Source: Longimicrobiales bacterium
GTDB taxonomy: Bacteria; Gemmatimonadota; Gemmatimonadetes; Longimicrobiales; Gaopeijiaceae
Direction of reading: 5' to 3'
NCBI GenBank assembly: GCA_028278645.1
Contig: JANQDZ010000094.1
Coordinates: forward strand, 1 to 64,000
Length of the DNA: 64,000 nucleotides
Below, piece by piece: positions 54,444-62,394 of the stretch (positions are counted from its first letter, which is position 1; each line of letters opens with the position of its first letter). A program made the position numbers and the translations under genes. The notes beneath the pieces are model-generated. The model ran no database searches. It was not told the DNA's origin and saw only the letters and a program-made list of their open reading frames with translations.

Positions 54444-55579
54444 AGCGCCAGGCGTTGGGGTTTTTGCTGGCATGGTTGTGCCTGATTCCTTCGCAGCTAT
54501 CCGCCCAAGCGAACGTGGATGTAAACACAGCGTTCCTTTTCGAGCGGTACAGCTTCGAGTCGGGCCTATCGTACTCCGAGGTGTCGGAAGTGACCCTTCC
54601 CGTAACCCTGTCGGCGCCGTTGGGACGGAGAGGCCTCCTCACCGTGTCCGGGGGGTACGCCAGGATCGGCGTGGCGCCGCCTTCTTCCGGAAGCCAAGAA
54701 GAACAGGTGGTCTCAGGACTGGTTGACACAGAGGCACGACTGGTGGTGGAGTTGGTCCCGGACCGGTTCAACCTCCTGATGACGGCGGTGGCACCCACGG
54801 GTATGGAGGCATTGGAGGTCGGTGAGGAGGCGCTCCTCACGGCTCTCTCCAGCCAGGTCGTCGGCTTCTCCACCACGAGCTTGGGAAGTGGGGGCAGAGC
54901 CGGAGCGGGTTTTGTGGGGGCTTTTCCAGTGGGGGACATGGCTTTGGGCTTTGCCGGCTCCTACAGCCATTCCCTCGCGTACTCTCCGGTCGTAGGACAG
55001 CCGGGTGAGTGGAAGCCCGGTGGGGAACTTCGGATCCGGGCCGGTCTGGAGGGGACTGTGGGACCACAGACGTACCTCCGGGTCGCAGCCATTGTCGGCG
55101 TACGGCAGGAAGATCAACTCGATGGAGAGGAGCATGGTGGAATCGGGAACCAGTTTCATACGTACTTCACGCTGAATCATGGGTTCTCGTCGGGGACCTT
55201 GACCGTTTTTGCCGTGAACTCCTATAGATCAGCGCCCCAGGTCGAGCCCACGGCCATCGGTGCGGTCCGCCTCCCGAAGGGGAACCTTCTGTCTTTGGGA
55301 GCCAGGGCGGAAATCCCCATCACCCGACTCACCAGGGTGGCTCCGCGTGTGGAATTCCGCCGGTTGGCCGAGGCCGCCAGGGAGGGACCCGGAGATGGCA
55401 GCCTGGAATCAGCCGGTACCACCTTTAGAGTGGGAGCCGATCTGAAACATCCCTTAAACCGGAACCTGGCGCTGGTGGTGGAGGCCAACGGCCTATTCGG
55501 AAACGTCGGGAATGGCGAAGGGGGTACGTTCGACGTCAGCGGATTCCGGGCCGGGATCCATCTTGAAGTGAGGCGCTAA
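54440..55579 (+). CDS. Outer-membrane beta-barrel protein, unknown function
   Basis: 379 residues with the signal peptide RQALGFLLAWLCLIPSQLSA, then repeated amphipathic strands (NVDVNTAFLFERYSF, GGYARIGVAP, MALGFAGSYSHSLAYSP, LSLGARAEIPITR, NLALVVEANGLFGNVGNG) and a C-terminal FRAGIHLEVRR strand. No named family is recognised. It is the third gene of the CsgG-like operon (4-base overlap) and its 3' end overlaps the convergent FHA-protease gene by 4 bases. Confidence 0.65.
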   Translation: MKRQALGFLLAWLCLIPSQLSAQANVDVNTAFLFERYSFESGLSYSEVSEVTLPVTLSAPLGRRGLLTVSGGYARIGVAPPSSGSQEEQVVSGLVDTEARLVVELVPDRFNLLMTAVAPTGMEALEVGEEALLTALSSQVVGFSTTSLGSGGRAGAGFVGAFPVGDMALGFAGSYSHSLAYSPVVGQPGEWKPGGELRIRAGLEGTVGPQTYLRVAAIVGVRQEDQLDGEEHGGIGNQFHTYFTLNHGFSSGTLTVFAVNSYRSAPQVEPTAIGAVRLPKGNLLSLGARAEIPITRLTRVAPRVEFRRLAEAAREGPGDGSLESAGTTFRVGADLKHPLNRNLALVVEANGLFGNVGNGEGGTFDVSGFRAGIHLEVRR

Positions 55580-56922
55580 AGGACCAGGTCCAAAAAAACG
55601 GCGGCGCGGTTCGCAGGCACCGCGAACAGGATCCTTTCCCCGTCTTCGATCCTGCCTCCAAAGAGCACGCCGACCACCTGCCCGTTGGCGTCAAAAATCG
55701 GACTGCCGCTTGATCCCTCCACCCCATACCCGTACACCTCCAGCAAATCATCGGCCGATGCGCTGACGATCCCCGCGGTCAGGGTGGTCCTGGCGATCTC
55801 CGCCGTTCCGTCACTCCCGGAAGCCGGACCCCCGAGAGGAAAACCAATAATCGCCAGGCCCTGTCCCGTCTGGATTGTGTCTGGCCGGCGGTGGAGGCCG
55901 GTAACCGTGGGCACTTCGCCCATGATGTTGTCCACCTTGAGAATTGCCAGGTCGTCTGACGGGGAGGTGGAGAGTACCCGGGCAGGCCAGACCTGTCTGG
56001 AATCAGCGAACTGTACCGCCACCCTCCGGGGCCTTTGACTCCCACCCTGCCCCTCGACCACATGGCGACTCGTCAAAAGGGTGCCGTCAGGCCTTACGGC
56101 GAAGGCCGTAGCGGTCACCATGTTTCCTCCGAAGTCAACGAAGACCTTGGCCACGGCCCGACGGTTAGCCGCTTCGATGGCTTCGTGGTCCAGCGTGGCC
56201 GCTAGCTGCTGCCGAACCAGCGCGGCTTGGGCCTGCTGGAGCTGGACCCGAAGTCCGGCGATCTCTTCGGAATCACCGCCCCGTTGTGCCTCCTCCAGGT
56301 CTGCCCGAACGCTTTGAAGGGCCTCTCTGGAGTCAGCAAGAGCCTCGTGGAGCCCTTGGATTCTCCCTTCGAGGGCGCCGGCGGTCGCTGCGCTGGCATC
56401 GAGGATACTGTCGATCCTCTCCTGCATGGCCTGGGTTTGGGCCCTGTACCGGCGTCCCTCACTCCAGGAGTGCACCGCCATCCAGGTCACTCCGGAGAGC
56501 ACCAGGACCAGCAGGCCCAAGGCTGCCCAGAAGCGACCGTTTCGCCGTCCGGTTCCCGGGTCTGCCGCTCCTGGACCTTCCCGTCTCTCGGCTCCGGGCG
56601 GACCGGTCCTCAACCGGAATTCCAGAATCGGACCCTCCGGCCCTAATTGGATTCGATCCCGGTCAGCGAGCACCACGGGATCGGAGACCCTCTCCCCGTT
56701 GACAAAGGTCCCGTTCAGGCTCTTCAGATCCTTGACCACCCAGCCTAGCTCTGTCCTGTAGAGGGCAGCGTGGGCGCCGGAGATGGTGATCTCTTCTCGA
56801 GGGTCAAAAACGAGGTCGGCTTCGGGGCTACGGCCGAGAACGGTTTCCCCTTTCCTCAAGGAGTGGACCGTTCCGGCGATGGAACCGCTCAGCACCGTCA
56901 GTTCGGCGTTCACGACCGACAT
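55576..56922 (-). CDS. FHA domain - TM - trypsin-like serine protease
   Basis: 448 residues from an ATG at 56920-56922, five bases after the kinase stop; an ORF start further upstream overlaps the kinase. FHA domain residues about 8-100: VLGRSPEADLVFDP, ITISGAHAALYR and LKSLNGTFVNGERV, the phosphothreonine-binding pattern. A TM (FWAALGLLVLVLSGVTWMAV) and a coiled coil follow. The C-terminal S1-like protease has His in LLTSRHVVEG, Asp in PSDDLAILKVDN and Ser in YGVEGSSGSPIFDANGQVVG. So the FHA head faces the cytoplasm and the protease the periplasm: a direct route from kinase phosphorylation to proteolysis outside. The Ser/Thr kinase is the gene upstream. Confidence 0.85.
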   Translation of the reverse strand: MSVVNAELTVLSGSIAGTVHSLRKGETVLGRSPEADLVFDPREEITISGAHAALYRTELGWVVKDLKSLNGTFVNGERVSDPVVLADRDRIQLGPEGPILEFRLRTGPPGAERREGPGAADPGTGRRNGRFWAALGLLVLVLSGVTWMAVHSWSEGRRYRAQTQAMQERIDSILDASAATAGALEGRIQGLHEALADSREALQSVRADLEEAQRGGDSEEIAGLRVQLQQAQAALVRQQLAATLDHEAIEAANRRAVAKVFVDFGGNMVTATAFAVRPDGTLLTSRHVVEGQGGSQRPRRVAVQFADSRQVWPARVLSTSPSDDLAILKVDNIMGEVPTVTGLHRRPDTIQTGQGLAIIGFPLGGPASGSDGTAEIARTTLTAGIVSASADDLLEVYGYGVEGSSGSPIFDANGQVVGVLFGGRIEDGERILFAVPANRAAVFLDLVL

Positions 56923-56926
56923 TGGG

Positions 56927-58756
56927 TTAACCCCGGCATGCATCCAATGCCACACGGTAGGCCCGGCTACCGGGATCGAGGTTTACGGCCCTTTCCAGCC
57001 ACTGCACAGCTGTGGTGCTGCAATCCTCGATTTCCACCGTGAATATCCCGATCAGCCAAGCCGCGTAGGCGCGGTTCTCTGTGCCGATGGACTCCCCCCG
57101 ATTCCAGCAGGCCGTCGCCTGTCGTCGGGAGGCCAGCGGGGAGAAATCCGGTTCGTCCATGGCGGCTTCCAGCCCGTCCAAGACATCAACCACCGGATCG
57201 GGGCAGGCTACATTCGGAGGGGTTTCGGCTTCGGGGGTGCCGGTGACCCTACCCAGGATCTCCACGGTGGCTCGGGCCAGGGCTGATCCGGCTTCAGCCG
57301 TGATCACAGCCGTCCCGGCCGAAATCCCTGTGACCAGCCCGGTCGAGTCGATCGCTGCGACGGTGGGCTCGTCTGATCTCCAGGTGAGCTCGGCACCAAA
57401 GACCGGGTTCCCCAGTTCATCGGTGACTTCGGACGTGAAGACCCGGGTCTCCCCTTCCGCCAACTGAAGGTTCGCTGGTGTGATCGTGACCTGGGCTATC
57501 TGATCGGGAAGGTCTTCAACAACGGCACCGGAGCTGTCCGCGCCGATCGAGGCTTCACCCGGGTCGGGAAGGCCCTGTGATGAGTCAGCTCCAGAGTTCG
57601 TGAGGAGGTCCAGACCACCCAACATGATGAAGAAGACTGCGCCGATGAGCGCCCCTCCGCCGACGGCACCCCACCGCCGAGCCGGCGACGCCCAGAAGCT
57701 ATCTCTTCCAGTCGAGTGATGGTCTCTGGGTGGAGTGGGTACACCGCGAGGGTCGGGTCCCGGCGCCACCTGGGTAGTGGGAATCCGAACCGTTTCTGCC
57801 AATGTTGGCAGGAGTCCCGAAAGCGCATCGGAGAACTCCAAGGCGGTGGAGTACCGCTTCGAGGGATCCTTCTCGAGGGCCCGGTCCATCACATCTTGAA
57901 GACCTCGGGGGAATGAACGGGCCGGAGTCAGCTCCTGAAGGCGTGGAGGTGATACGGCTGGATCGAGAATCATCGAAAACAGCTCGGCCTGGGTCGGCGC
58001 CTCGTATGGGCGACGTCCGGTAAGGAGCTCGAAGAAGACCACGCCCAACGCATACACATCGGTTTGCCGCTCCGGCTGTCCCCTGAGTTGCTCGGGGCTC
58101 GCGTAGTGGACGGTCGCGGCGATCATCCCGGGTTCGGTCAGATCGTGGCCCTCACCACCGCCGACCTTCTTCGCGATGCCGAAGTCTACGATCTTCACCC
58201 TCTCCGGCTCCTGCCCGCCTCCTGTGACGATGATGTTGGTGGGCTTGATATCACGGTGGACAATGTCTTTGGAATGGATGGCCTGGAGGGCGTCGGCTAC
58301 CTCCTTCACAACCAGGGCCGCCCGATCCAGTTCGAGGGTCCCACCGCTCTCGTCCAGAACCTCCCTCAGGTTCGACCCTCTCACCAATTCCATGGCGATA
58401 AGGGTGAGGGCCGCCCCGGAATCGGTATCAACAGCTTCCACATAGTTGTAGATCTTGCAGACGTTCGGGTGGTCGACCCGATTGGCGGTCACGGCCTCCC
58501 TTCGCAGGCGTTCCCGGTCCGCCACCCAGTCCCGGTTCAAAACCTTCACGGCGTCCAGCTGGCCTTCCGTGATGTTATCCCAGGCCAGGTATACCGTGCC
58601 CATCCCTCCTTCACCGATCCTCCCTAGAATCCGGTATCCGCTGATTTCCCTCCCAGCCAAACCCCGCTCGTCTTTTGGATCGACCGCCGGGACCCCGCCC
58701 AGGCAGCGGGTGGAGTGCTGGTCCCAGGTTCTTCGGCAGTGGGGGCAAGAGTTCAA
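56927..58756 (-). CDS. Ser/Thr protein kinase with extracytoplasmic BIG2 domain
   Basis: About 609 residues from a TTG at 58754-58756 with AAAGG 7 bases before it; the open frame extends to a GTG at 58819 that overlaps the upstream gene. A small Cys-x2-Cys zinc-like start (NSCPHCRRTWDQHSTRC) precedes the kinase: GRIGEGGMGTVYLAWD, AVKVLNRDW, HRDIKPTNIIV, DFGIAKK and YASPEQLRG. TM near residue 380 (AVGGGALIGAVFFIMLGGLD), BIG2 domain (VTITPANLQLAEGETRVFTS through ITAEAGSALARATVEILG) and a C-terminal helical region with TPR-like NRAYAAWLIGIFTVEIEDCS. The operon BACON lipoprotein-kinase-FHA protease implies one signalling chain. Confidence 0.87.
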   Translation of the reverse strand: MNSCPHCRRTWDQHSTRCLGGVPAVDPKDERGLAGREISGYRILGRIGEGGMGTVYLAWDNITEGQLDAVKVLNRDWVADRERLRREAVTANRVDHPNVCKIYNYVEAVDTDSGAALTLIAMELVRGSNLREVLDESGGTLELDRAALVVKEVADALQAIHSKDIVHRDIKPTNIIVTGGGQEPERVKIVDFGIAKKVGGGEGHDLTEPGMIAATVHYASPEQLRGQPERQTDVYALGVVFFELLTGRRPYEAPTQAELFSMILDPAVSPPRLQELTPARSFPRGLQDVMDRALEKDPSKRYSTALEFSDALSGLLPTLAETVRIPTTQVAPGPDPRGVPTPPRDHHSTGRDSFWASPARRWGAVGGGALIGAVFFIMLGGLDLLTNSGADSSQGLPDPGEASIGADSSGAVVEDLPDQIAQVTITPANLQLAEGETRVFTSEVTDELGNPVFGAELTWRSDEPTVAAIDSTGLVTGISAGTAVITAEAGSALARATVEILGRVTGTPEAETPPNVACPDPVVDVLDGLEAAMDEPDFSPLASRRQATACWNRGESIGTENRAYAAWLIGIFTVEIEDCSTTAVQWLERAVNLDPGSRAYRVALDACRG

Positions 58757-58778
58757 GGAGATGCCTTTCGAATCCAGA

Positions 58779-60614
58779 TCAGAAAGGAGTACCGCCGATG
58801 GGAACCGACACCTCCCCACGGGTTCTGCTCGGATTGTGGTGGGGGGGCGAGTTCGCCTCCATGGGCCGAGGAATATTCGTTGAAAGGAGATTGCTGGCCC
58901 GGGCTCCGGAATCCTGGAGAGTGAAGCTGATGTCCACGCTGGTGTTTTCCGCGACCTGGTAGGCGATGCACCTCTGGAAGGTTGCGGTGCCGGAGAAGCT
59001 CGTGCCGGTCACCGACGCCGTGGTCGGGGCGGAGCCAGTGTGACCCTCCGGACGGAACCTCCAGTTCAGCCCGATGGGGGTTCCCGAGAATGAGCCTGCG
59101 GTAGTGGGAAGGTCCCCGTCCGGATCGGCGTAGTTGAACTGGAACTCAAAGCGCGATCCTTCGTTCCCACAGGTAGTGTCGTTCAGCTGAAGCAGGGTCA
59201 CGACAAGGTCGGAGATGGTCGGCGCAACGGGCGGAAGAACGGTCAGGTTCACAGACACGATGCGGGGGGAGTTACTGGCCTCAGGATCACTGACGGTAAT
59301 GGCTCCAGAATAGGTGCCTGGCGAAAGGGAGGCGGAGCTGACGGTAGCGGTCAACCTCTGTCCCGGGCCTGCTGGGAGGGTTCCGGAAAAGGGCGAAACG
59401 GAAAGCCAGGTTGTGTTGTCAGACGCTTGCCAGTTGAGGAGGCCGCCCCCGGTGTTCGAGACGGTCAACTGCTGGGCCGGTGGGTTCGACCCCTGTCGCG
59501 TCGAGAATGAAAGCGCCGTCGCGGATAACCCTATCGCAGGATCCTCGGTGACCGTGAGGTCAGCGGCGATGGTTCGGGGCGAGTTGGTGGCCGCTGGATC
59601 GGACACGGTGATGGCAGCCAGATATGATCCAGGGTTCAGGCCCGCGGTGTTCACCGTGACTGTCACAACCTGTGCTTGGCTCGATCCCAAGGACCCGGCC
59701 GTCGGTGACAAACTGAGCCAGGCCACGTTGTCCGTTGCACCCCAGCTCAGCTCGCCTCCCCCCACGTTCGTGATCGTGAAGCTCTGCGCAGGTGGGTTCG
59801 ATCCCTCATCGATCGAGAACGTGAGGGACGTCGTAGAGAGGCCGATCCTGGGTGCGGGGGTGACGGTCAGGTTCACGGCCACTCGCCCGATCGGCGTGGG
59901 AAACCCCTCACCCACAACCACGAGGTTCGCGACATACTGCCCTGTGGAGAGCTCCGCCGCGTCCACCAGGACCGTTACGTCTTGGGGTTGCCCTTGGGTC
60001 ACGGAGCCGGACCCTGGCTGGATGGCCAACCAGTCAACATTCCCTTCCTCCACCCAAGCCATCCAGGACAGGCCATCAACGCCCTGGTACGAGATCGTGA
60101 AAGAACCGCTGGAAGCCTGCCTTTCCTGCACCGTGAGGTTCAACGCTCCCGGGCTGACCGTGGGCTGGGGCCGCACGAACTGAAGCTCCTGGGTTTGGAT
60201 CTCGTTCGCTCTCCCTGAGCACACCTGATGGGTCCCTTCCGTCCGGAACCAGACCTCTCCGACTGCGGACAACTCGACTCGAATCGAGAGCATTTCACAG
60301 AACTCATCCAGCGTCACAGAGATCTCGACGCTCACGGATTCCTGTTCCGGTCCGACCGGCCCGCTCTGTTCCGCGATTATCCCTTCTCCCGGCCGGGACA
60401 CGACCACCCTCCAGGCGTCGATAAAACTCGCCTGGTTGCTGGCGCCAGCCGGAAGAGCGGCAGCCATCGCCAAAAAAGCTTTGTTGTCGGCGCCCGGATC
60501 GGTGGTCTGGTCCACGCACCCGATCCACACAAGACCAATACTCGCAATAAGAACGGGAACGACCCGTCGGGTTTGACGGATCCATCCCGACGGCGCGGGG
60601 TGGTCGGATTTCAT
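58779..60614 (-). CDS. BACON-like repeat lipoprotein
   Basis: 611 residues from an ATG at 60612-60614 with AGGTGAG upstream. Signal peptide RVVPVLIASIGLVWIGC gives lipobox WIGC. After an N-terminal part (residues about 20-140) come three BACON units: a first, then IGLSTTSLTFSIDEGSNPPA and IGLSATALSFSTRQGSNPPA, each with a W-L/S-S-P-x-x-G core and GxYxAxITVSDPAATNSPR end. A C-terminal domain (ISDLVVTLLQLNDTTCGNEG, FNYADPDGDLP) follows. These resemble, without being close copies of, repeats in the 1980-residue protein at 44656-50598. First gene of the kinase-FHA protease operon; probably an extracytoplasmic ligand or substrate. Confidence 0.82.
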   Translation of the reverse strand: MKSDHPAPSGWIRQTRRVVPVLIASIGLVWIGCVDQTTDPGADNKAFLAMAAALPAGASNQASFIDAWRVVVSRPGEGIIAEQSGPVGPEQESVSVEISVTLDEFCEMLSIRVELSAVGEVWFRTEGTHQVCSGRANEIQTQELQFVRPQPTVSPGALNLTVQERQASSGSFTISYQGVDGLSWMAWVEEGNVDWLAIQPGSGSVTQGQPQDVTVLVDAAELSTGQYVANLVVVGEGFPTPIGRVAVNLTVTPAPRIGLSTTSLTFSIDEGSNPPAQSFTITNVGGGELSWGATDNVAWLSLSPTAGSLGSSQAQVVTVTVNTAGLNPGSYLAAITVSDPAATNSPRTIAADLTVTEDPAIGLSATALSFSTRQGSNPPAQQLTVSNTGGGLLNWQASDNTTWLSVSPFSGTLPAGPGQRLTATVSSASLSPGTYSGAITVSDPEASNSPRIVSVNLTVLPPVAPTISDLVVTLLQLNDTTCGNEGSRFEFQFNYADPDGDLPTTAGSFSGTPIGLNWRFRPEGHTGSAPTTASVTGTSFSGTATFQRCIAYQVAENTSVDISFTLQDSGARASNLLSTNIPRPMEANSPPHHNPSRTRGEVSVPIGGTPF

Positions 60615-60734
60615 GGTCTCACCTGAGTTAAGCCCTCGTCTCACCGGGATCGGGCAGGGTGGGACCAGTTCCAAAAGCGAGCCGATGATGGGTGATGAGC
60701 GCTGGTCCCGTGATTCCTGATCAGGTGAAGAAAA

Positions 60735-60764
60735 ATTATCAGTCGTAGGTCACCTATGCTACAA
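60735..60764 (-). promoter_or_regulatory. Candidate promoter of the BACON lipoprotein-kinase operon
   Basis: On the - strand TTGTAG (plus positions 60759-60764) is separated by 18 bases from GATAAT (60735-60740), about 120 bases upstream of the start at 60614, in an AT-rich stretch. A by-eye match only. Confidence 0.35.
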
Positions 60765-60902
60765 TGACGAAATCACGGGTGAGGGGTGAGAGATCCCTGG
60801 GCCGGGGTCCACGGGGCGCAAGGATAGGATCGATTCAAGAAACCGAATGGGACCCACCGAGAGTGTGGAGATTCACGGCTAGGGGTTTTTGCGACGGTTC
60901 CC

Positions 60903-62180
60903 TTAAAGGTTTTTCACCTTCACCACCTTCACGCCACCGAGCCCGCCCGCCACGATGAGCCACTTATTCTTGAAGTTCACGTGGTTCACGGACTGCAGAT
61001 TGTCGAAGCGCAGACTGCCCAGCATGGTGATCTCCTGGGCGGCGCAGCCCGAATCCTCGAAGTCCTCGGATGCCCGGGCCACGTAGACGCCCGCCTCACC
61101 GTTGGAGATGAACATGACGTCGTCGTCCACCGTTACGGCGTTGGTGACCACAACCGATGGATCCAGCCCCAGCTCAGCCGGGTCAGGCACCGGAACTGAA
61201 CCAACAATGCTCCCGTCATTGAGGCAGACGATCTGCACCCCATCCGGACCGCCGGCCACGAAGGCCTTGTCGTCGACGATCTCCACGGTGGATTTGGACT
61301 CCGCCACGTTAGCTCCAGGGAAGGGATAGGTAGCGATCAGATTCAGAGATCCGTCGTCGTCGAAGACAGAGAGTCGGCCAGGAGTACCCTGGGCCACCAC
61401 GATCCTGCCCCCGTCTTCGTCCCAGGCCACCCAGCGGGCGTCGTCGAGCTGGTGGCTTCCCAGGAGGGACATGTCATCAAGGTCGAAGGCGAACACATCT
61501 CCAGTGTTCCCGGATGTCGCATAGACTTCATTGTCCGTGATGAGGGTGCTGGTACCTACATAGCTGGTGAGGGGCACCCGCAGATTGTCCTCGAGGACAA
61601 ACTTGTTGTTCTTGATCCTCAGCCTTTCCAGCATGGCAGGGTAGGGGAACTCTACCGGTTCCGTCGAGGCAGCTGCGTAAGCCCAATTCCCGTCCATGGA
61701 GACGGCGCTCACGTCGGTGTCGTTGAAGGTGGCCGACGCGGAGATTTTTGGATTGTTCTTGGTAAGCTTTGTGATCCAGTCGAACCCCCCCATTCGAGGT
61801 GCCCCGATCATGTTGTAGCTCACCATGGCTTTGTCGGTCCCTTTGATGGCCACGGAGGTAGCCTGGACCACTTGGCCATCGATGGTGGGCGGGCTCACCT
61901 CTGCCTTCAAGGTCAGCTCCAGGTCTTTCTTCGGGCCCATCAGCGGACCGGTGGACCCGTGTGCCGCCATGAGGCCCTGGGACGTCGGATCGATGAGAAC
62001 CGGCGTGTCCGGGTAGCTCACCCGGGCGGCCAGCTTCACTTCGTCGTTCACGATGGTGATCCGCCCATCTTCCTGGTCGGTGGGTGTGACGATGCTGTCT
62101 CCGTTGTCACAGGAAATGACCATCAGAACCAGCGCTCCCACGACCATCGATTTGGGTTGGTACGACCTCAGCTCGAACAT
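60903..62180 (-). CDS. Beta-propeller-like (LVIVD-type) lipoprotein
   Basis: 425 residues. The signal peptide SMVVGALVLMVISC has the lipobox VISC. The remainder is rich in short strands with repeated blade-like runs: AVSMDGNWAYAAAS, TLITDNEVYATSGNTGDVFA, ARWVAWDEDGGRIVVAQGTP, VEIVDDKAFVAGGPDGVQIV, AVTVDDDVMFISNGEAGVYV and HVNFKNKWLIVAGGLGGVKV. This pattern is that of LVIVD-type propellers that bind or present surface ligands. Its place, facing leftward between the acylase and the BACON operon, does not point to a partner. Function is unknown. Confidence 0.75.
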   Translation of the reverse strand: MFELRSYQPKSMVVGALVLMVISCDNGDSIVTPTDQEDGRITIVNDEVKLAARVSYPDTPVLIDPTSQGLMAAHGSTGPLMGPKKDLELTLKAEVSPPTIDGQVVQATSVAIKGTDKAMVSYNMIGAPRMGGFDWITKLTKNNPKISASATFNDTDVSAVSMDGNWAYAAASTEPVEFPYPAMLERLRIKNNKFVLEDNLRVPLTSYVGTSTLITDNEVYATSGNTGDVFAFDLDDMSLLGSHQLDDARWVAWDEDGGRIVVAQGTPGRLSVFDDDGSLNLIATYPFPGANVAESKSTVEIVDDKAFVAGGPDGVQIVCLNDGSIVGSVPVPDPAELGLDPSVVVTNAVTVDDDVMFISNGEAGVYVARASEDFEDSGCAAQEITMLGSLRFDNLQSVNHVNFKNKWLIVAGGLGGVKVVKVKNL

Positions 62181-62276
62181 TTCCGTCCCTACATTCCTGG
62201 GGCGAGAAACCCGCCATCCACGAGATATCCCTTCTCAGTTCGCCCAAGAATGCAATGAACGTGCCGCCGGTGATGA

Positions 62277-62309
62277 AATCTAAGTTGTGGTCTGACTGGG
62301 ACTTAGATT
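62277..62309. promoter_or_regulatory. Inverted repeat between acylase and propeller lipoprotein genes
   Basis: AATCTAAGT at 62277-62285 and its exact reverse complement ACTTAGATT at 62301-62309 flank a 15-base spacer, about 100 bases upstream of the leftward lipoprotein start and about 85 bases past the acylase stop. AT-rich arms without a T-run fit an operator better than a terminator. Confidence 0.3.
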
Positions 62310-62394
62310 CGACCCTCCTCGTCGATAAACAAATGGTTTTCTTTCACTCTGCATTAAATGCCGAAGGCTGCGAGAGTGGGAAGAAGGCCACGGA

